A DNA stretch of 64,000 nt from Rhodothermaceae bacterium Tc-Br11_B2g6_7 (GCA_001564055.1 LKNB01000007.1:1-64000), one strand, 5' to 3'. Counted from the stretch's first letter, positions 44,691 through 55,497 are shown. Made by a program: numbers and translations. The notes: a model not told the origin generated them from the letters alone.

Positions 44691-45608
44691 CTATGCCAGG
44701 GGCTTCGCGGCGGCGCGGATCGCCTCGTCCACCGACTGCGCGTAGCCGGATCCAAAGATGTTCAAATGGTTTAGCAGGTGGTACAGGTTGTACACCGGGC
44801 GTCGGGTAGCATACCCCTGCTCCAACGGCCAAGCGTCGTCGTAGGCCGCGTAGAACTGCGGGCTGAACCGACCAAACAGCTCCGTCATGGCCAGGTCTAC
44901 CTCGCGGTGGCCGTGATAGACGGCCGGGTCGATGAGCGCAGCGCCGCGAGCGCCGGTCATCAGCACGTTCCCGCCCCAGAGGTCGCCGTGTACGAGCGAC
45001 GGCGGTGGCGTGGCCGGGAGCAATGTAGGCAGCCCCTCCAGTAGTTGCGTGAACGGCGCATCCCAGGCCGCACGCCACAGACCACGCTCGCGCGCCCACG
45101 CCGCCTGCGGCTCCAGGCGGCAGGCCCGGAAGAACGCCGGCCAGGTGTCATGCCAGGTGTTCTGCTGCGGCATTTCGCCGATAAAATTGTCGTCTGGGAA
45201 ACCGTATCGCGGATCTCCATTCCGAATTTCACCCTGAACCTCTTCATCCGGTACGCGGTGCAGCATGGCCAGGCCCTGACCCAGCGTGCGCGCATGCGCT
45301 TCCGTGGGAGCTGTACTGTCGATCCACGGGGTAATGAGAAAGCCGGGGTCATCACCATCCGCGGGAGCCGCCGCCACAGGCGCAGGAATACGGAGCTCGT
45401 CGGCCCGGGCGGCCAGCGCGCGCAGCCCCTCAGCCTCCGGCATAAATGTTTGCGCGTTGGGTCCCGTTGCCCACTTGGCAAAAAAGGAGCCCGCGTCTGT
45501 ATCCAGCCGTGCTGTAGCGCTACGCCCCCCACCAACGGACGCTGCGTTGGTCACAACAGCACCAACGGCCTTTTCCAAGGTTGAAGCGAGGACGGGGGGG
45601 ATCTCCAT
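44691..45608 (-). CDS. Fructosamine kinase family protein
   Basis: FFAKWATG; EAEGLRAL; PSLVHGDLWGGNVLM; ALIDPAVYHGHREVDLAMTELFGRFSPQFYAAY. Confidence 0.94.
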   Translation of the reverse strand: MEIPPVLASTLEKAVGAVVTNAASVGGGRSATARLDTDAGSFFAKWATGPNAQTFMPEAEGLRALAARADELRIPAPVAAAPADGDDPGFLITPWIDSTAPTEAHARTLGQGLAMLHRVPDEEVQGEIRNGDPRYGFPDDNFIGEMPQQNTWHDTWPAFFRACRLEPQAAWARERGLWRAAWDAPFTQLLEGLPTLLPATPPPSLVHGDLWGGNVLMTGARGAALIDPAVYHGHREVDLAMTELFGRFSPQFYAAYDDAWPLEQGYATRRPVYNLYHLLNHLNIFGSGYAQSVDEAIRAAAKPLA

Positions 45609-45659
45609 AGGGCTGCGATCGATTCCGACGTATGAGCGCTATAAAGGTACGGTCAATGC

Positions 45660-46208
45660 TTACGCATCAGCCGCGGGCGCGGTGGTCATCTCGTCTTCGA
45701 GGTCGTACTCTTCAACCAGCCGGTGGAGCAGCAGCCGGGCGGTCCGTTCCACAATCGCGTATACGTTCTCGAAGCCATCCGTCCCGCCGTAGTACGGGTC
45801 CGGCACCTGGTAATTCTCCGGCTCGGGGTCAAACTCACGAAAAAGGCGAACCTTGTGGGCGTAAGCGTCTTCGTCGTCCAGCGCGAGTACGTCTTTCAGG
45901 TTAGACTTGTCCATGGTGAAGATGTGATCGTACATGGCGAGGTCCTCCGCCTGAAACTGCTGCGCCCGGTGCTCTTCAAGCGAAAGGCCGTGCTCCTGTG
46001 CCGTCTGCCGCATCCGGGCATCAGCCTGCTCCCCGACATGCCACTGGCCCGTCCCAGAAGAGGCGACCTCGAAGTATGCCTCCAGGCCTGCCTGTTCCAC
46101 AAGCGAACGGAAGACGCCTTCCGCCAGCGGACTCCGGCAGATGTTGCCGAGGCATACGAAGTTTACACGGATAGGAAAGTCTTGGTCGGTTGCCCGTTGC
46201 GTTGCCAT
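45660..46208 (-). CDS. Low-molecular-weight protein-tyrosine phosphatase
   Basis: VNFVCLGNICRSPLAEGVF; SSGTGQWHVGEQADARM; VPDPYYGGTDGFENVY. Confidence 0.95.
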   Translation of the reverse strand: MATQRATDQDFPIRVNFVCLGNICRSPLAEGVFRSLVEQAGLEAYFEVASSGTGQWHVGEQADARMRQTAQEHGLSLEEHRAQQFQAEDLAMYDHIFTMDKSNLKDVLALDDEDAYAHKVRLFREFDPEPENYQVPDPYYGGTDGFENVYAIVERTARLLLHRLVEEYDLEDEMTTAPAADA

Positions 46209-46264
46209 GATAGGTTTGGGAGATTACCCGACAAATAATAATGTAGTTAACGAGACGCGAACAG

Positions 46265-47530
46265 ATGCCGCAAAGTTCAACCGCTGCCTCAAACGCGGCC
46301 ACGCCATGTTACACCGTGGGTGAGCTGCTCCGTGGGCTACAGGCCACCCTCGACGCCCACCACAGCAACGTTCGTGTGCAGGGGGAAATCACCAGCTGGA
46401 CGCGTCACCGCTCCGGTCATTGCTACTACACGCTCGGCGACGGAGATGCCCAGATCGACTGCGTGATGTGGCGCCATCAGGTCCGCTACGTCTTCTTTAC
46501 CCCAAAGGAAGGAATGGAGGTGGAGGTCAAGGGCGACGCGTCGATCTACGAGCGGCTGGGGAAGCTGCAACTGGTGACGCGGTCGATGAAGATGGCTGGT
46601 GAAGGGGCGCTGCAGCAGGCGTTCGATAAACTCAAACAAAAGCTCACCGCAGAGGGATTGTTTGCGGACGAGCACAAGCAACCGCTGCCCGCGATGCCGC
46701 GGGTTGTGGGCGTAATCACCGCGGGCGATAGCGCGGCGTTTCAGGATATCGTCTCCACGCTGGAGCGCCGCTTTCCGCTGGTCCACGTGCAGCTGGCATC
46801 CGTTACCGTGCAGGGCATGGATGCCGCACGGGAGATCGCAGGGGCCCTTCGGATGTTTGGCGCACGAGACCCGGAAGACCGCCCCGACGTGTTGATCGTG
46901 GGGCGCGGTGGGGGCGCGCAGGAGGACCTCTGGGCCTTCAACGAAGAAGCCGTCGCCCGGGCGCTCTTTGCGTGTCCGATTCCCACCATCAGTGCGGTAG
47001 GCCATGAGACGGATGTGTCCATTGCGGACCTCGTCGCGGACCGCCGCGCGGCGACGCCTACCATGGCAGCAGAGATCGCCGTGCCGGACCGCGTGGCGGT
47101 GGAGCAGCGCGTGGTGGCGCAGGCGCGCGCGCTTCGCACAGCAGTACAACAGCGGCTGCAGCAGGCACGCGACCACGTGGTGGCCCTCACACAATCCCGA
47201 GCGTTTGCCCGTCCGCAGCAACTCATCGACGCGCACCGGACGCAGGTAAAGACCCTGCATGGCCGCCTCAGCCGTGCCACCCGCCACGTACACGCCCAAA
47301 ACGCTGCCGCGGTGACTTCTCTTCAGCGGCAACTCGAACTGCTGGACCCTGAGCGGCCCCTGCGCCGAGGGTTTGCCCGCGTCGAGAAAGGCGAAGCGGC
47401 CATCATGCGGGCAGATGCGCTTCAGCCCGGCGACCGCGTCACGCTCCGGTTTGCCGATGGCGCGGTGCCGGCAGATGTGACCGCTCTTGAGGCAATGGAT
47501 CCGGACGCACCCGGCACCAAAAACGCGTGA
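46265..47530 (+). CDS. xseA: Exodeoxyribonuclease VII large subunit
   Basis: N-terminal OB-fold QGEITSWTRHRSGHCYYTLGD; VVGVITAGDSAAFQDI; RGGGAQEDLWAFNEEAVARALFACPIPTISAVGHETDVSIADLVADRRAATPTMAAEIA. Confidence 0.97.
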   Translation: MPQSSTAASNAATPCYTVGELLRGLQATLDAHHSNVRVQGEITSWTRHRSGHCYYTLGDGDAQIDCVMWRHQVRYVFFTPKEGMEVEVKGDASIYERLGKLQLVTRSMKMAGEGALQQAFDKLKQKLTAEGLFADEHKQPLPAMPRVVGVITAGDSAAFQDIVSTLERRFPLVHVQLASVTVQGMDAAREIAGALRMFGARDPEDRPDVLIVGRGGGAQEDLWAFNEEAVARALFACPIPTISAVGHETDVSIADLVADRRAATPTMAAEIAVPDRVAVEQRVVAQARALRTAVQQRLQQARDHVVALTQSRAFARPQQLIDAHRTQVKTLHGRLSRATRHVHAQNAAAVTSLQRQLELLDPERPLRRGFARVEKGEAAIMRADALQPGDRVTLRFADGAVPADVTALEAMDPDAPGTKNA

Positions 47531-47548
47531 GGCTGGTGCGCCCCGTCG

Positions 47549-48325
47549 TCAGATCAGCGTGTGCGACTGCCCCCCGTCCACGTTCAGGCAAGTGCCCGTC
47601 ACCAGGCTGGCCCGGCTGGAGGCCAGGAAGGTCACCACGTCAGCCACCTCTTCTGCGCGCCCGAAACGGCCGATGGGCAGGTTGTCGGCGATGAACTGCG
47701 CCATCTCCTCCGGCGCTTCCTTGACCCGGCGATCCCAGCTTCCACCGGGAAACCGAATGGACCCTGGCGCCACCGCGTTCGCCCGGATTCCTTCTTCTGC
47801 CAGCTCCAGCGCAATGATTTTGCTGAGGCTGTTGAGGGCCGCCTTGGTCGTGTTGTAGATGGAGAGGCCTGCGCCGCCGGCCTCCCGGCCAAAGATGGAC
47901 GAGATAAAGATCACGCTCCCCTGCCCTGCTGCTCGCAGATGCGGAATGGCTGCCCGGGTGCAGCGCACGTGCGACTTGAAGTTGAGATCGAGAATAGCGT
48001 CCCAGTCCGTATCCGTGGTTTCCTCAAACGGCTTCCGGCGGTTGCCGCCCACGTTGTTCACCACCACATCCAGCTGGCCGAAGCGCGAAACGACCGTATC
48101 GACCAGGCGGGCCGGCGCCTCCTGCTCCGTGAGGTCCAGCGGGACGGCGAGGACGTCTGTGCCGTGCGCCCGCAGCTCTTCCGCCGTTGCCGTCAGCGTC
48201 TCCTCGGTGCGGGCACAGATGGCCACGTGGCAGCCCTCGGCCGCAAGGCCTGCCGCAATCGCCTTTCCAATGCCGCGGCTGGCGCCTGTTACGAGGGCCA
48301 CGTTTCCTGAGAGTCCAAGATCCAT
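47549..48325 (-). CDS. SDR-family NAD(P)-dependent oxidoreductase
   Basis: NVALVTGASRGIGKAIAAGLA; VVNNVGGN; YNTTKAALNSLSKIIALEL; start at M71 of the supplied ORF. Confidence 0.95.
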   Translation of the reverse strand: MDLGLSGNVALVTGASRGIGKAIAAGLAAEGCHVAICARTEETLTATAEELRAHGTDVLAVPLDLTEQEAPARLVDTVVSRFGQLDVVVNNVGGNRRKPFEETTDTDWDAILDLNFKSHVRCTRAAIPHLRAAGQGSVIFISSIFGREAGGAGLSIYNTTKAALNSLSKIIALELAEEGIRANAVAPGSIRFPGGSWDRRVKEAPEEMAQFIADNLPIGRFGRAEEVADVVTFLASSRASLVTGTCLNVDGGQSHTLI

Positions 48326-48370
48326 AGGTGTAGCGGGTTGATTAAGGATAATCGCGCAGCGGTGCGCTTT

Positions 48371-48406
48371 GTGATGCCGTGTGTGATGCCGTGTGTGATG
48401 CTGTGC
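48371..48406. repeat. Three-copy 12-bp tandem repeat (gtgatgccgtgt)n
   Basis: gtgatgccgtgt gtgatgccgtgt gtgatgctgtgc. Confidence 0.85.
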
Positions 48407-48664
48407 AAGGTACTGGTTGAGGCAGCCGTTCACAAGCGCACGTTCATCCCCTAAACACCGGTAGCACGCATGCTCCCCTGGATTGCCTACCGCGAACGCA
48501 CGCTTATTTCGCGCGTGAGGGGCACCGAGGCCCACAACTCAACAACGTGTAGCAGGCAAACCGAAAACCTAATGAAGGTCCGTCAGTAAAGCATGTAGCA
48601 CATACACTTCTGCTCCACCGTCGCCCCCTGGCTTGGAGCGTAACCTGATGTTTGTTCAATCGTT

Positions 48665-48871
48665 ATGGCTGAATCTACTCCCTCGTTTGATGCCGCCCTC
48701 CAGCGCCTGGAGGCCCGCGTAGCCATGCTTGAAGAGGGCAATGTGACGTTGGAAGAAGCCCTAACGGCGTATGAGGAGGGTATGGACGCCGCCAACGCGT
48801 GCCTTGCCCGGTTGCGGTCCGCCGAACTCCGCATCGACGCTATAGACCTTGACGCCTCGGCCTCGTCGTGA
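48665..48871 (+). CDS. xseB: Exodeoxyribonuclease VII small subunit
   Basis: SFDAALQRLEARVAMLEEGNVTLEEALTAYEEGMDAANACLARLRSAELRID. Confidence 0.93.
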   Translation: MAESTPSFDAALQRLEARVAMLEEGNVTLEEALTAYEEGMDAANACLARLRSAELRIDAIDLDASASS

Positions 48872-48935
48872 GATAGCTGGACGCCTCCCTTGCTTTACCT
48901 CGCCTATCCCTTCACCTGATCCCCACACCCATACC

Positions 48936-49460
48936 ATGGCCACTAAAGACGCCCCACTGTTTCCGGACATGCCGCCTCAGGCCCGATGCTGGATATATAC
49001 AGCCACCGAGCCGATGAGCGCTGCGACGCAAAAATCTTTTTTGAAGCGAGCAGCTACCTTCTTCGAGGACTGGAGGTCCCACGGACGACCGGTACACGGC
49101 GATGCCGTCATTCGGGGCGATCGGTTCCTGATTGTAGCGGCCGAACTGAAGGGCGGTTATATTTCCGGCTGTGGGATCGACGCTTCCGTCGAGATGGTGG
49201 AGCAGACCGGCGAGGCGCTGAATGTATCGTGGCTCCCCGCGCTGATGGTCCTGTACCGCGACGCCGACGGCACGGTGCAGCACGCCACCCGCTCGGAGTT
49301 TCGCGCGCTGGCCAAAGCCGGCGAAGTCACCTCGAAGACGCCGGTGTTCGACCCCACCGTGAATACCGTGGGCCAGCTACGCGCCGGTGCCTTTGAGCAG
49401 CCCGCCCATGCCTCCTGGCATGCCACCGCCTTCGGGCTTGCGAACCGACAGCCGGCGTAG
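48936..49460 (+). CDS. Conserved hypothetical protein
   Basis: 174-aa ORF MATKDAPLFPDMPPQARCWIYTATEPMSAATQKSFLKRAATFFEDWRSHGRPVHGDA. Confidence 0.75.
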   Translation: MATKDAPLFPDMPPQARCWIYTATEPMSAATQKSFLKRAATFFEDWRSHGRPVHGDAVIRGDRFLIVAAELKGGYISGCGIDASVEMVEQTGEALNVSWLPALMVLYRDADGTVQHATRSEFRALAKAGEVTSKTPVFDPTVNTVGQLRAGAFEQPAHASWHATAFGLANRQPA

Positions 49461-49524
49461 GCACGCTCCTTGCCTGCTTGGCACCTTGCACTAAACATCC
49501 CCGTCCATCTGCCAGATCTACCCG

Positions 49525-50484
49525 ATGAAGCCTCGTTTCCTGTCCCTCTTGGTGGCGCTCGCCGTGGTGCTCCTGGGGCCCCATGCGCTCCTGGCCCAGG
49601 GGTACATCAACCAGACGGAGATTGAGGAGGTGGTCAACTTTGAGAAGACCGACCTCGATCTCATTCCCGAAGTGTACTACGAGTATCACGTGCTGGCCAG
49701 CACACGCGGCAATAACGTCTTGGCCCGAGCCAATCTCTATCACCGGCTCGGCGACGGGGACGTTGAGAAAGGACGGAGGCGCGCGCGGGTGGTCGAACTC
49801 ATCAACCGGCGCCTGGTGACTCAGCTTTCGATTGGGGATACGCTGGTCGTGCCCACGGAATTCGATGTCGACTTCCGTGCGTACGCACCCTTCCCCCGCT
49901 ATTACCCGGGCGGCCGCTCGTTCGATAAGCTCTTTGTGCTCGATAAGACATCGCAGGCCTGGGCGGCGTACGAGTACGGCGAACTGGAACGCTGGGGCAT
50001 TGTCAACACGGGCGATCCTACCCAATATCCGACGCCCAATGGGCGCTTCAATTTCAACTGGAAGACCGAGTACCGCGTCTCCTCGCTAAGCCCGCCCAAC
50101 GAGCCATGGGAGATGTACTGGGTGTTCAACTTTCACGATGCGCGGGGCATCCATATTCACCAGTACCCCATGCCTACCGGCGGCCCCACCAGCCGCGGCT
50201 GTGTGCGGTTGGTTGATACCGATGCCGAGTGGATCTACAACTGGGCTGATCCGTGGCGCACCACTACTGGCACCACGGGCGTGGGCAGTCGCCAGGGCCG
50301 CATCCTGGAGCAAGGTACGACGGTGCTGGTCATTGGGGATGACCCGGAGGGCGACCCGCAGCCGTTCTCGTTCCGCAACCGCTACCCCGTGCTGGAGCGG
50401 GTGCAACTCCCAGCGCATCCTTTCGATGTGGAGCCCGGCACGCCGCAGCAGGAGCACTTCGACCGGCTTCGAGCGTCACGTTAA
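49525..50484 (+). CDS. L,D-transpeptidase (YkuD) family protein
   Basis: Signal peptide ...LLAQG; GIHIHQYPMPTGGPTSRGCVRLVDTDAEWIYNW. Confidence 0.9.
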   Translation: MKPRFLSLLVALAVVLLGPHALLAQGYINQTEIEEVVNFEKTDLDLIPEVYYEYHVLASTRGNNVLARANLYHRLGDGDVEKGRRRARVVELINRRLVTQLSIGDTLVVPTEFDVDFRAYAPFPRYYPGGRSFDKLFVLDKTSQAWAAYEYGELERWGIVNTGDPTQYPTPNGRFNFNWKTEYRVSSLSPPNEPWEMYWVFNFHDARGIHIHQYPMPTGGPTSRGCVRLVDTDAEWIYNWADPWRTTTGTTGVGSRQGRILEQGTTVLVIGDDPEGDPQPFSFRNRYPVLERVQLPAHPFDVEPGTPQQEHFDRLRASR

Positions 50485-50565
50485 GCGGCCGCTGCATCTC
50501 AGCACCCTCGCCACTACAGCTGCGCTTGCTCCGCCTGTTTTAAAGGATTGGGCGGACAAGCGCAG

Positions 50566-51657
50566 CTATCGGATGCGGTGAAAGAGGCGGCTAAACCGCG
50601 GCATGGTGGCCTCGCCGTCCCAGGAGAAATACACCACGAGGGCCTTGCCAACGACGTGGTCCATGGGCACGAAGCCCCAGAAGCGGCTGTCCTCCGAGTT
50701 GTCGCGGTTGTCGCCCAGAACAAAGAAATAGTCCTGGGTAAAGGTGTATGAAGACACGTCCTCTCCGTCGATCTGGAAGGCCGCCCCATTACGCCCGGTG
50801 GCCCGGCCTTCAAAGCGACGAATCACCGGTTCATAGGCTCGCCAGTTCTCCTCCGTCAGGTCAACGGTCATCCCCGCAGCCGGGAGTACCAACGGACCGT
50901 AGTTGTCCGGGGTGAAGTCAGAGCCTTCCGGAAAGAGGCGCTGCCGATACTGCGGGTGCGGGCCACTGATATATGGCTGGACGTCGTTGACGTACGACCA
51001 ACTCGCAATCTCGTCACTGGCCCGGCGCGTGGCGGTAACAGCGACCTCGTTTTCACTGGGGAGGGCATGGGTGGTCGTTACCCCGATCTCGCGCAGGCGG
51101 GACCCAGGCAGGCGCGTGCGCTCGCTGTCCAGCGTCACACGCCAGAGGTGCTGCATCGTGTCCTTAAACTCCAGCGGCGCCCCATCAATGAAGGGCACCT
51201 TGTCCTGAATAGCGATTTCCTCGCCAGGTAGCCCTATGACCCGTTTGATGTAGTGCATTTTACGATCCGTGGGGGCCTCCGGCTCAGGCCAGTTGAAGAC
51301 GATGTTATCGTTGCGCTGCACCGACGAGAAGCCCGGGATCCGGGTGTAAGGTAGCCTGGGACTTGGCAAGTAGAGGTCGGTAAAGGGCACCCCCAGCGTC
51401 ATAGGCAACCGGGGGCCGTAGTGCACCTTCGAGACGAAGAGGTAGTCGCCCACGAGCAGGCTCTTCTCCATGGACGGCGTCGGGATCCGGAAGAGATCGA
51501 AGAAGAGCGACCGGATAATGAGCACGATCACCACCGCAAAGATAATGGCTTCCAGCCATTCCCGGGTGGCGCTTTTTGTGGGGGCGTCCTCCCCCCGGCG
51601 GCGTGAACGGGCAGCGCCTGAGCGGCGGGACGATGGACGATCGGGCGCGTTGGCCAC
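50566..51657 (-). CDS. lepB: Signal peptidase I
   Basis: FRIPTPSMEKSLLVGDYLFVSKVHYG; KMHYIKRVIGLPGEEI; YFFVLGDNRDNSEDSRFWGFVPMDHVVGKA. Confidence 0.96.
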   Translation of the reverse strand: MANAPDRPSSRRSGAARSRRRGEDAPTKSATREWLEAIIFAVVIVLIIRSLFFDLFRIPTPSMEKSLLVGDYLFVSKVHYGPRLPMTLGVPFTDLYLPSPRLPYTRIPGFSSVQRNDNIVFNWPEPEAPTDRKMHYIKRVIGLPGEEIAIQDKVPFIDGAPLEFKDTMQHLWRVTLDSERTRLPGSRLREIGVTTTHALPSENEVAVTATRRASDEIASWSYVNDVQPYISGPHPQYRQRLFPEGSDFTPDNYGPLVLPAAGMTVDLTEENWRAYEPVIRRFEGRATGRNGAAFQIDGEDVSSYTFTQDYFFVLGDNRDNSEDSRFWGFVPMDHVVGKALVVYFSWDGEATMPRFSRLFHRIR

Positions 51658-51782
51658 AGGCTTTCAGGATAAAGTGGAACAGGAAGGAGTGCGTGCAGTC
51701 AGGCCGGGGCAGGCGGTGCCTGGCAGGGCACGCCAGCGACATCAGGGCGGCGGGGCCGTCGTCCCGTGCGGCAATCCGTAGT

Positions 51783-52631
51783 TTATAGCTGGGGGCGGCC
51801 GCGGCGTAAGTTAGGCGGACGGATACGCTCAATGAAGTACGCCGATCCGTCGTATCCGGTATGCTGCCAGTGGTTAAACTCGCGGTCAAAGTAGTAATCC
51901 ACATATGGGGCGGGTTCAACCTCCAGCAGAGGCTCCAGCAGCGCCTCCCGCAGTTCGGGTAAGCGATCGCGCCAGCGGCTTTCCGCCATCAGAATGAGCC
52001 CCCGGTCTTCCGGACCGTTCACGTCCCTGATTTGCACAGCCATGCTGTCGTTCACCACGAGGGCGTAGACAAATTGAGGCGATGGCTCTCCGGACGCCCG
52101 CTGGCGCCCCAGTTCGGCCATGGTGACCGTGGGGTCGCCGAAGTGTGCCTGCAGCCGCGCCCGCAGGTGAGGGGTCTGGGTGGTGTCCAACTGGGCCAGG
52201 CCTTGGCTGCCCATATACCCAAGGTACGACCAGGAGCTATTGCCGTAGGCCTGTTCGAACCAGCCGAATTCGAAGTGGCGTACGTGGCGCACCGCCTCCA
52301 CGACCAGCGGCGCCGGGCCCTCCGCCTCCTCTTCGTACGTAACCCCCGGCGTGCGAGCCGCCAGCCACGGGCCCAGGGTATCGGCTGCGGTGGGCAGCAA
52401 GCGCGCAGGGCGTCCGGGAAATCCGTCCTTCGTCTCCCTCAGAAACCGCCGCACGCGCTCTTGCGCAATCGCTTGCTGATACTGCTCAATGAGGGCATGC
52501 GCACCACGGTCGCCCTCGGTCTGCGCTGTAGCCGAGGTGGGTATCATCCACAGCACCAGGCCTGCCAGCACCAGCCACAAGCAGCTATTCCTATCAGGTC
52601 CACCCTTCGTACGTTTGATGCTCCCGCGCAT
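51783..52631 (-). CDS. Exported hypothetical protein
   Basis: Signal-like LVLAGLVLWMIPTSATAQ; no family recognised. Confidence 0.65.
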   Translation of the reverse strand: MRGSIKRTKGGPDRNSCLWLVLAGLVLWMIPTSATAQTEGDRGAHALIEQYQQAIAQERVRRFLRETKDGFPGRPARLLPTAADTLGPWLAARTPGVTYEEEAEGPAPLVVEAVRHVRHFEFGWFEQAYGNSSWSYLGYMGSQGLAQLDTTQTPHLRARLQAHFGDPTVTMAELGRQRASGEPSPQFVYALVVNDSMAVQIRDVNGPEDRGLILMAESRWRDRLPELREALLEPLLEVEPAPYVDYYFDREFNHWQHTGYDGSAYFIERIRPPNLRRGRPQL

Positions 52632-52646
52632 GATGGGGTGGTATGA

Positions 52647-54455
52647 TTACTCGTCCATTGAAAGCACCGCCAGAAAAGCCTCCTGCGGCAGATCCACGCT
52701 GCCCACTTGCTTCATGCGCTTCTTCCCCTCCTTCTGCTTCTCGCGCAGCTTCCGCTTTCGGGAGATGTCACCGCCATAACACTTGGCGGTCACGTCTTTC
52801 CGCATCGCGCGGACGGTTTCCCGGGCGATAATGCGGGTGCCGATGGACGCCTGTAGCGCCACCTCGAAAAGCTGCTGCGGAATAAGCTCTTTCAGTCGCT
52901 GAATGAGCTTGCGCCCCACATGATACGCTTTGTCGCGGTGCACGATCGTGGAAAGCGCATCGACCGGGTCGCCATTGATGAGCACCTCCAGCTTTACCAG
53001 ATTCGTCGAGCGGTACTCGATGAATTCGTAATCCAGCGAGGCAAAGCCGCGGCTGACGCTCTTAAGCTTGTCGTAGAAGTCGAACACGATGTCAGCCAGC
53101 GGCAGCTCGTACTGCAGGTTGACGCGCTCCGCATCCAGGTAGGTCTGATTTACATACACCCCCCGGCGCTCTTCACAGAGCTGCATCAGATTGCCGATAT
53201 AGTCGCTGGGCGTGATAATCTCAGCCGTAACGAAGGGCTCCCGGATCTCCTCAATCTGCCCTGTGTCGGGCATTTCGTCGGGGTTTTGGATGAGCTGCCA
53301 CGTGTCCGGGTTCTTTTGGGTACGCACCCGGTACGTCACGTTCGGCACGGTGGTGATGATGTCCAGCCCGAACTCGCGGTCCAGCCGCTCCTGGATGATC
53401 TCCATGTGGAGCAGGCCGAGGAAGCCCACGCGGAACCCAAAGCCAAGCGCGGCTGAGGTCTCCGGCTCGTACGTCAGCGAGGCGTCGTTCAGCTGCAGGC
53501 GATCAAGGGAGGCCCGCAGGTCTTCAAAGTCGTCGCTGTCGGTGGGATAGACGCCACTAAATACCATGGGCTTGACTTCGCGAAACCCTGCGATCGGCTT
53601 CTCAGCGGGGTTGTGCGCGCTGGTGACGGTGTCGCCCACCTTTGTGTCCCGCACGTCCTTCACCGATCCGATGACGTAACCCACCTCCCCGGCTCGGAGG
53701 CGGTCAACCGGCTTCATGTCGATCTGCAGGTAGCCGATCTCCTCCGCGTCGTACTGCTTTTTGTTGGCCATAAACTGGATCCGATCGCCCTTCTCCAGGG
53801 TGCCGGAGAATACGCGGGTATAGACGATGGAGCCACGGTACTGGTTAAAGACAGAGTCGAAGATAAGGGCCTGCAGCGGCTCCTCGTCATCGCCTCCAGG
53901 CGGCGGTACGCGGTCCACCAGCATCTGCAATAGCTCGGGGACCCCCTGGCCCGTCTTAGCGCTGATCGTGAGGATGTCTTCGGCTGGCTCGCCAATCAGG
54001 TTCTCGAGCGACATAGCCACCATATCCGGACGGGCGCTTGGGAGATCGGCTTTGTTGATCACGGGGATGATCTCCAGATCCTGCTCCAGCGCAAGGTACA
54101 CGTTCGAGACCGTCTGTGCTTCAATGCCTTGCGCTGCGTCTACCACGAGCAAGGCGCCTTCACAGGCCTTGAGCGCGCGCGAGACCTCGTAGGTGAAGTC
54201 CACGTGGCCGGGGGTATCGATAAGGTTGAGCGTGTACTCTTCCCCGTCGTCCGCCGTGTGCTGCATGCGGATGGCGTGGCTCTTGATCGTGATGCCACGT
54301 TCCCGCTCCAGGTCCATGTTGTCCAGCACCTGCTCTTTCATATCACGCCCCTCCAGCGTCCCGGTGTACTCCAGCATGCGGTCCGCCAGCGTGCTCTTGC
54401 CGTGGTCAATGTGGGCAATGATGCTGAAGTTACGAATGTAATCCCGGTACGACAT
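52647..54455 (-). CDS. lepA: Elongation factor 4 (LepA)
   Basis: [71 protein letters not shown]. Confidence 0.98.
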   Translation of the reverse strand: MSYRDYIRNFSIIAHIDHGKSTLADRMLEYTGTLEGRDMKEQVLDNMDLERERGITIKSHAIRMQHTADDGEEYTLNLIDTPGHVDFTYEVSRALKACEGALLVVDAAQGIEAQTVSNVYLALEQDLEIIPVINKADLPSARPDMVAMSLENLIGEPAEDILTISAKTGQGVPELLQMLVDRVPPPGGDDEEPLQALIFDSVFNQYRGSIVYTRVFSGTLEKGDRIQFMANKKQYDAEEIGYLQIDMKPVDRLRAGEVGYVIGSVKDVRDTKVGDTVTSAHNPAEKPIAGFREVKPMVFSGVYPTDSDDFEDLRASLDRLQLNDASLTYEPETSAALGFGFRVGFLGLLHMEIIQERLDREFGLDIITTVPNVTYRVRTQKNPDTWQLIQNPDEMPDTGQIEEIREPFVTAEIITPSDYIGNLMQLCEERRGVYVNQTYLDAERVNLQYELPLADIVFDFYDKLKSVSRGFASLDYEFIEYRSTNLVKLEVLINGDPVDALSTIVHRDKAYHVGRKLIQRLKELIPQQLFEVALQASIGTRIIARETVRAMRKDVTAKCYGGDISRKRKLREKQKEGKKRMKQVGSVDLPQEAFLAVLSMDE

Positions 54456-54615
54456 GCAAGGCGGAAATATGCGTAGAAAGCGGGTGGCAGGAGGCAGCGC
54501 GTGAAGCGCGGGAAGTGCGCGCTTATTTATACGCGCTCATCCGGAGGGTTCCTCTGCGTGGCCGGTGCGGAGCCCCGTAAGCCCGGCCGTAGGTGTGGGT
54601 TGATGCCGGGTAGGG

Positions 54616-55425
54616 CTACTCCTTCGCGGATGGGCGGGAGGCGTCTTCTGCATCGGCATCAGCAGTGATGGGTGGAGTAGGCCCCATGGGCGCGGACGCC
54701 TCTGTATCCGAAGCATCATCGCCCTTCGGTTCGCCTTTGCCCGACGTGGTGTTTTGCTTGCCGTTACCCTGTAAGGCCACATCATCGGCATCAGCGGGGT
54801 TGATCACAGCGTCATCAGGGGCCGTCTCGTTTGTGGCGAAGCGCGCTCCGCGTGGATCTGCCTGCTCTGGCGGCTCCGCTTCCGCGGCGGCCTCGGTGAG
54901 TTCCTCATGAAAGCGATTCTGAAACAACAAGATGCCTACCACCCCGGCCACGATGGCCATATCCGCCACATTCCAGATGGGAAAAAGAGCCGTGTACGAA
55001 CCGCCAATCAGGGGCAGCACCTCCGGCAGGTGACCGCGCCAGATGTCTACGTGGATGAAATCCACCACGTGGCCCCGAAAGTAGCCGCTGTAGTCCAGCA
55101 TCACCCCATAGAAGACCCGGTCGATGATGTTGCCCAGTGCCCCACCCAGAATGAAGGCGAGGCTCAGCCGGTACGGAAAGTAAGACGCACGAATCTGGTA
55201 GACATAGTAGACGATGAGCCCCGTAACGATCATTGCGAACACGGTGATCATGCCCGGTGGGCCCACCTCAATTCCAAACGCCATCCCAGGGTTTTCCGTG
55301 AAGGTAAAGCGCAGCCAGTCGCCTACCAAGGGAATGGACTGGCCGCGATACATCGTCTGCAGCACCGTCAGCTTCGTGGCCTGATCGACCAGAATGATGA
55401 GCGCTGCGACCCAGAGAACACGCAT
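54616..55425 (-). CDS. lspA: Lipoprotein signal peptidase with long C-terminal extension
   Basis: IILVDQATKLTVL; FTENPGMAFGI; GGALGNIIDRVFYGVMLDYSGYF; FPIWNVADMAIVAGV; about 90-aa acidic tail. Confidence 0.94.
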   Translation of the reverse strand: MRVLWVAALIILVDQATKLTVLQTMYRGQSIPLVGDWLRFTFTENPGMAFGIEVGPPGMITVFAMIVTGLIVYYVYQIRASYFPYRLSLAFILGGALGNIIDRVFYGVMLDYSGYFRGHVVDFIHVDIWRGHLPEVLPLIGGSYTALFPIWNVADMAIVAGVVGILLFQNRFHEELTEAAAEAEPPEQADPRGARFATNETAPDDAVINPADADDVALQGNGKQNTTSGKGEPKGDDASDTEASAPMGPTPPITADADAEDASRPSAKE

Positions 55426-55497
55426 TGGCACGACGTAGGAGATACAACAAAGGGGGGTGCCCCGTACCGTTTGCACGGGCGGGGCATCACCCAACCA

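Noticed and set aside
44683-44700. cctggc-tgctat-gccagg hairpin between the sigma factor and fructosamine kinase genes
   Set aside because: 6-bp stem with no U-tract and partly coding; insufficient evidence for a terminator.
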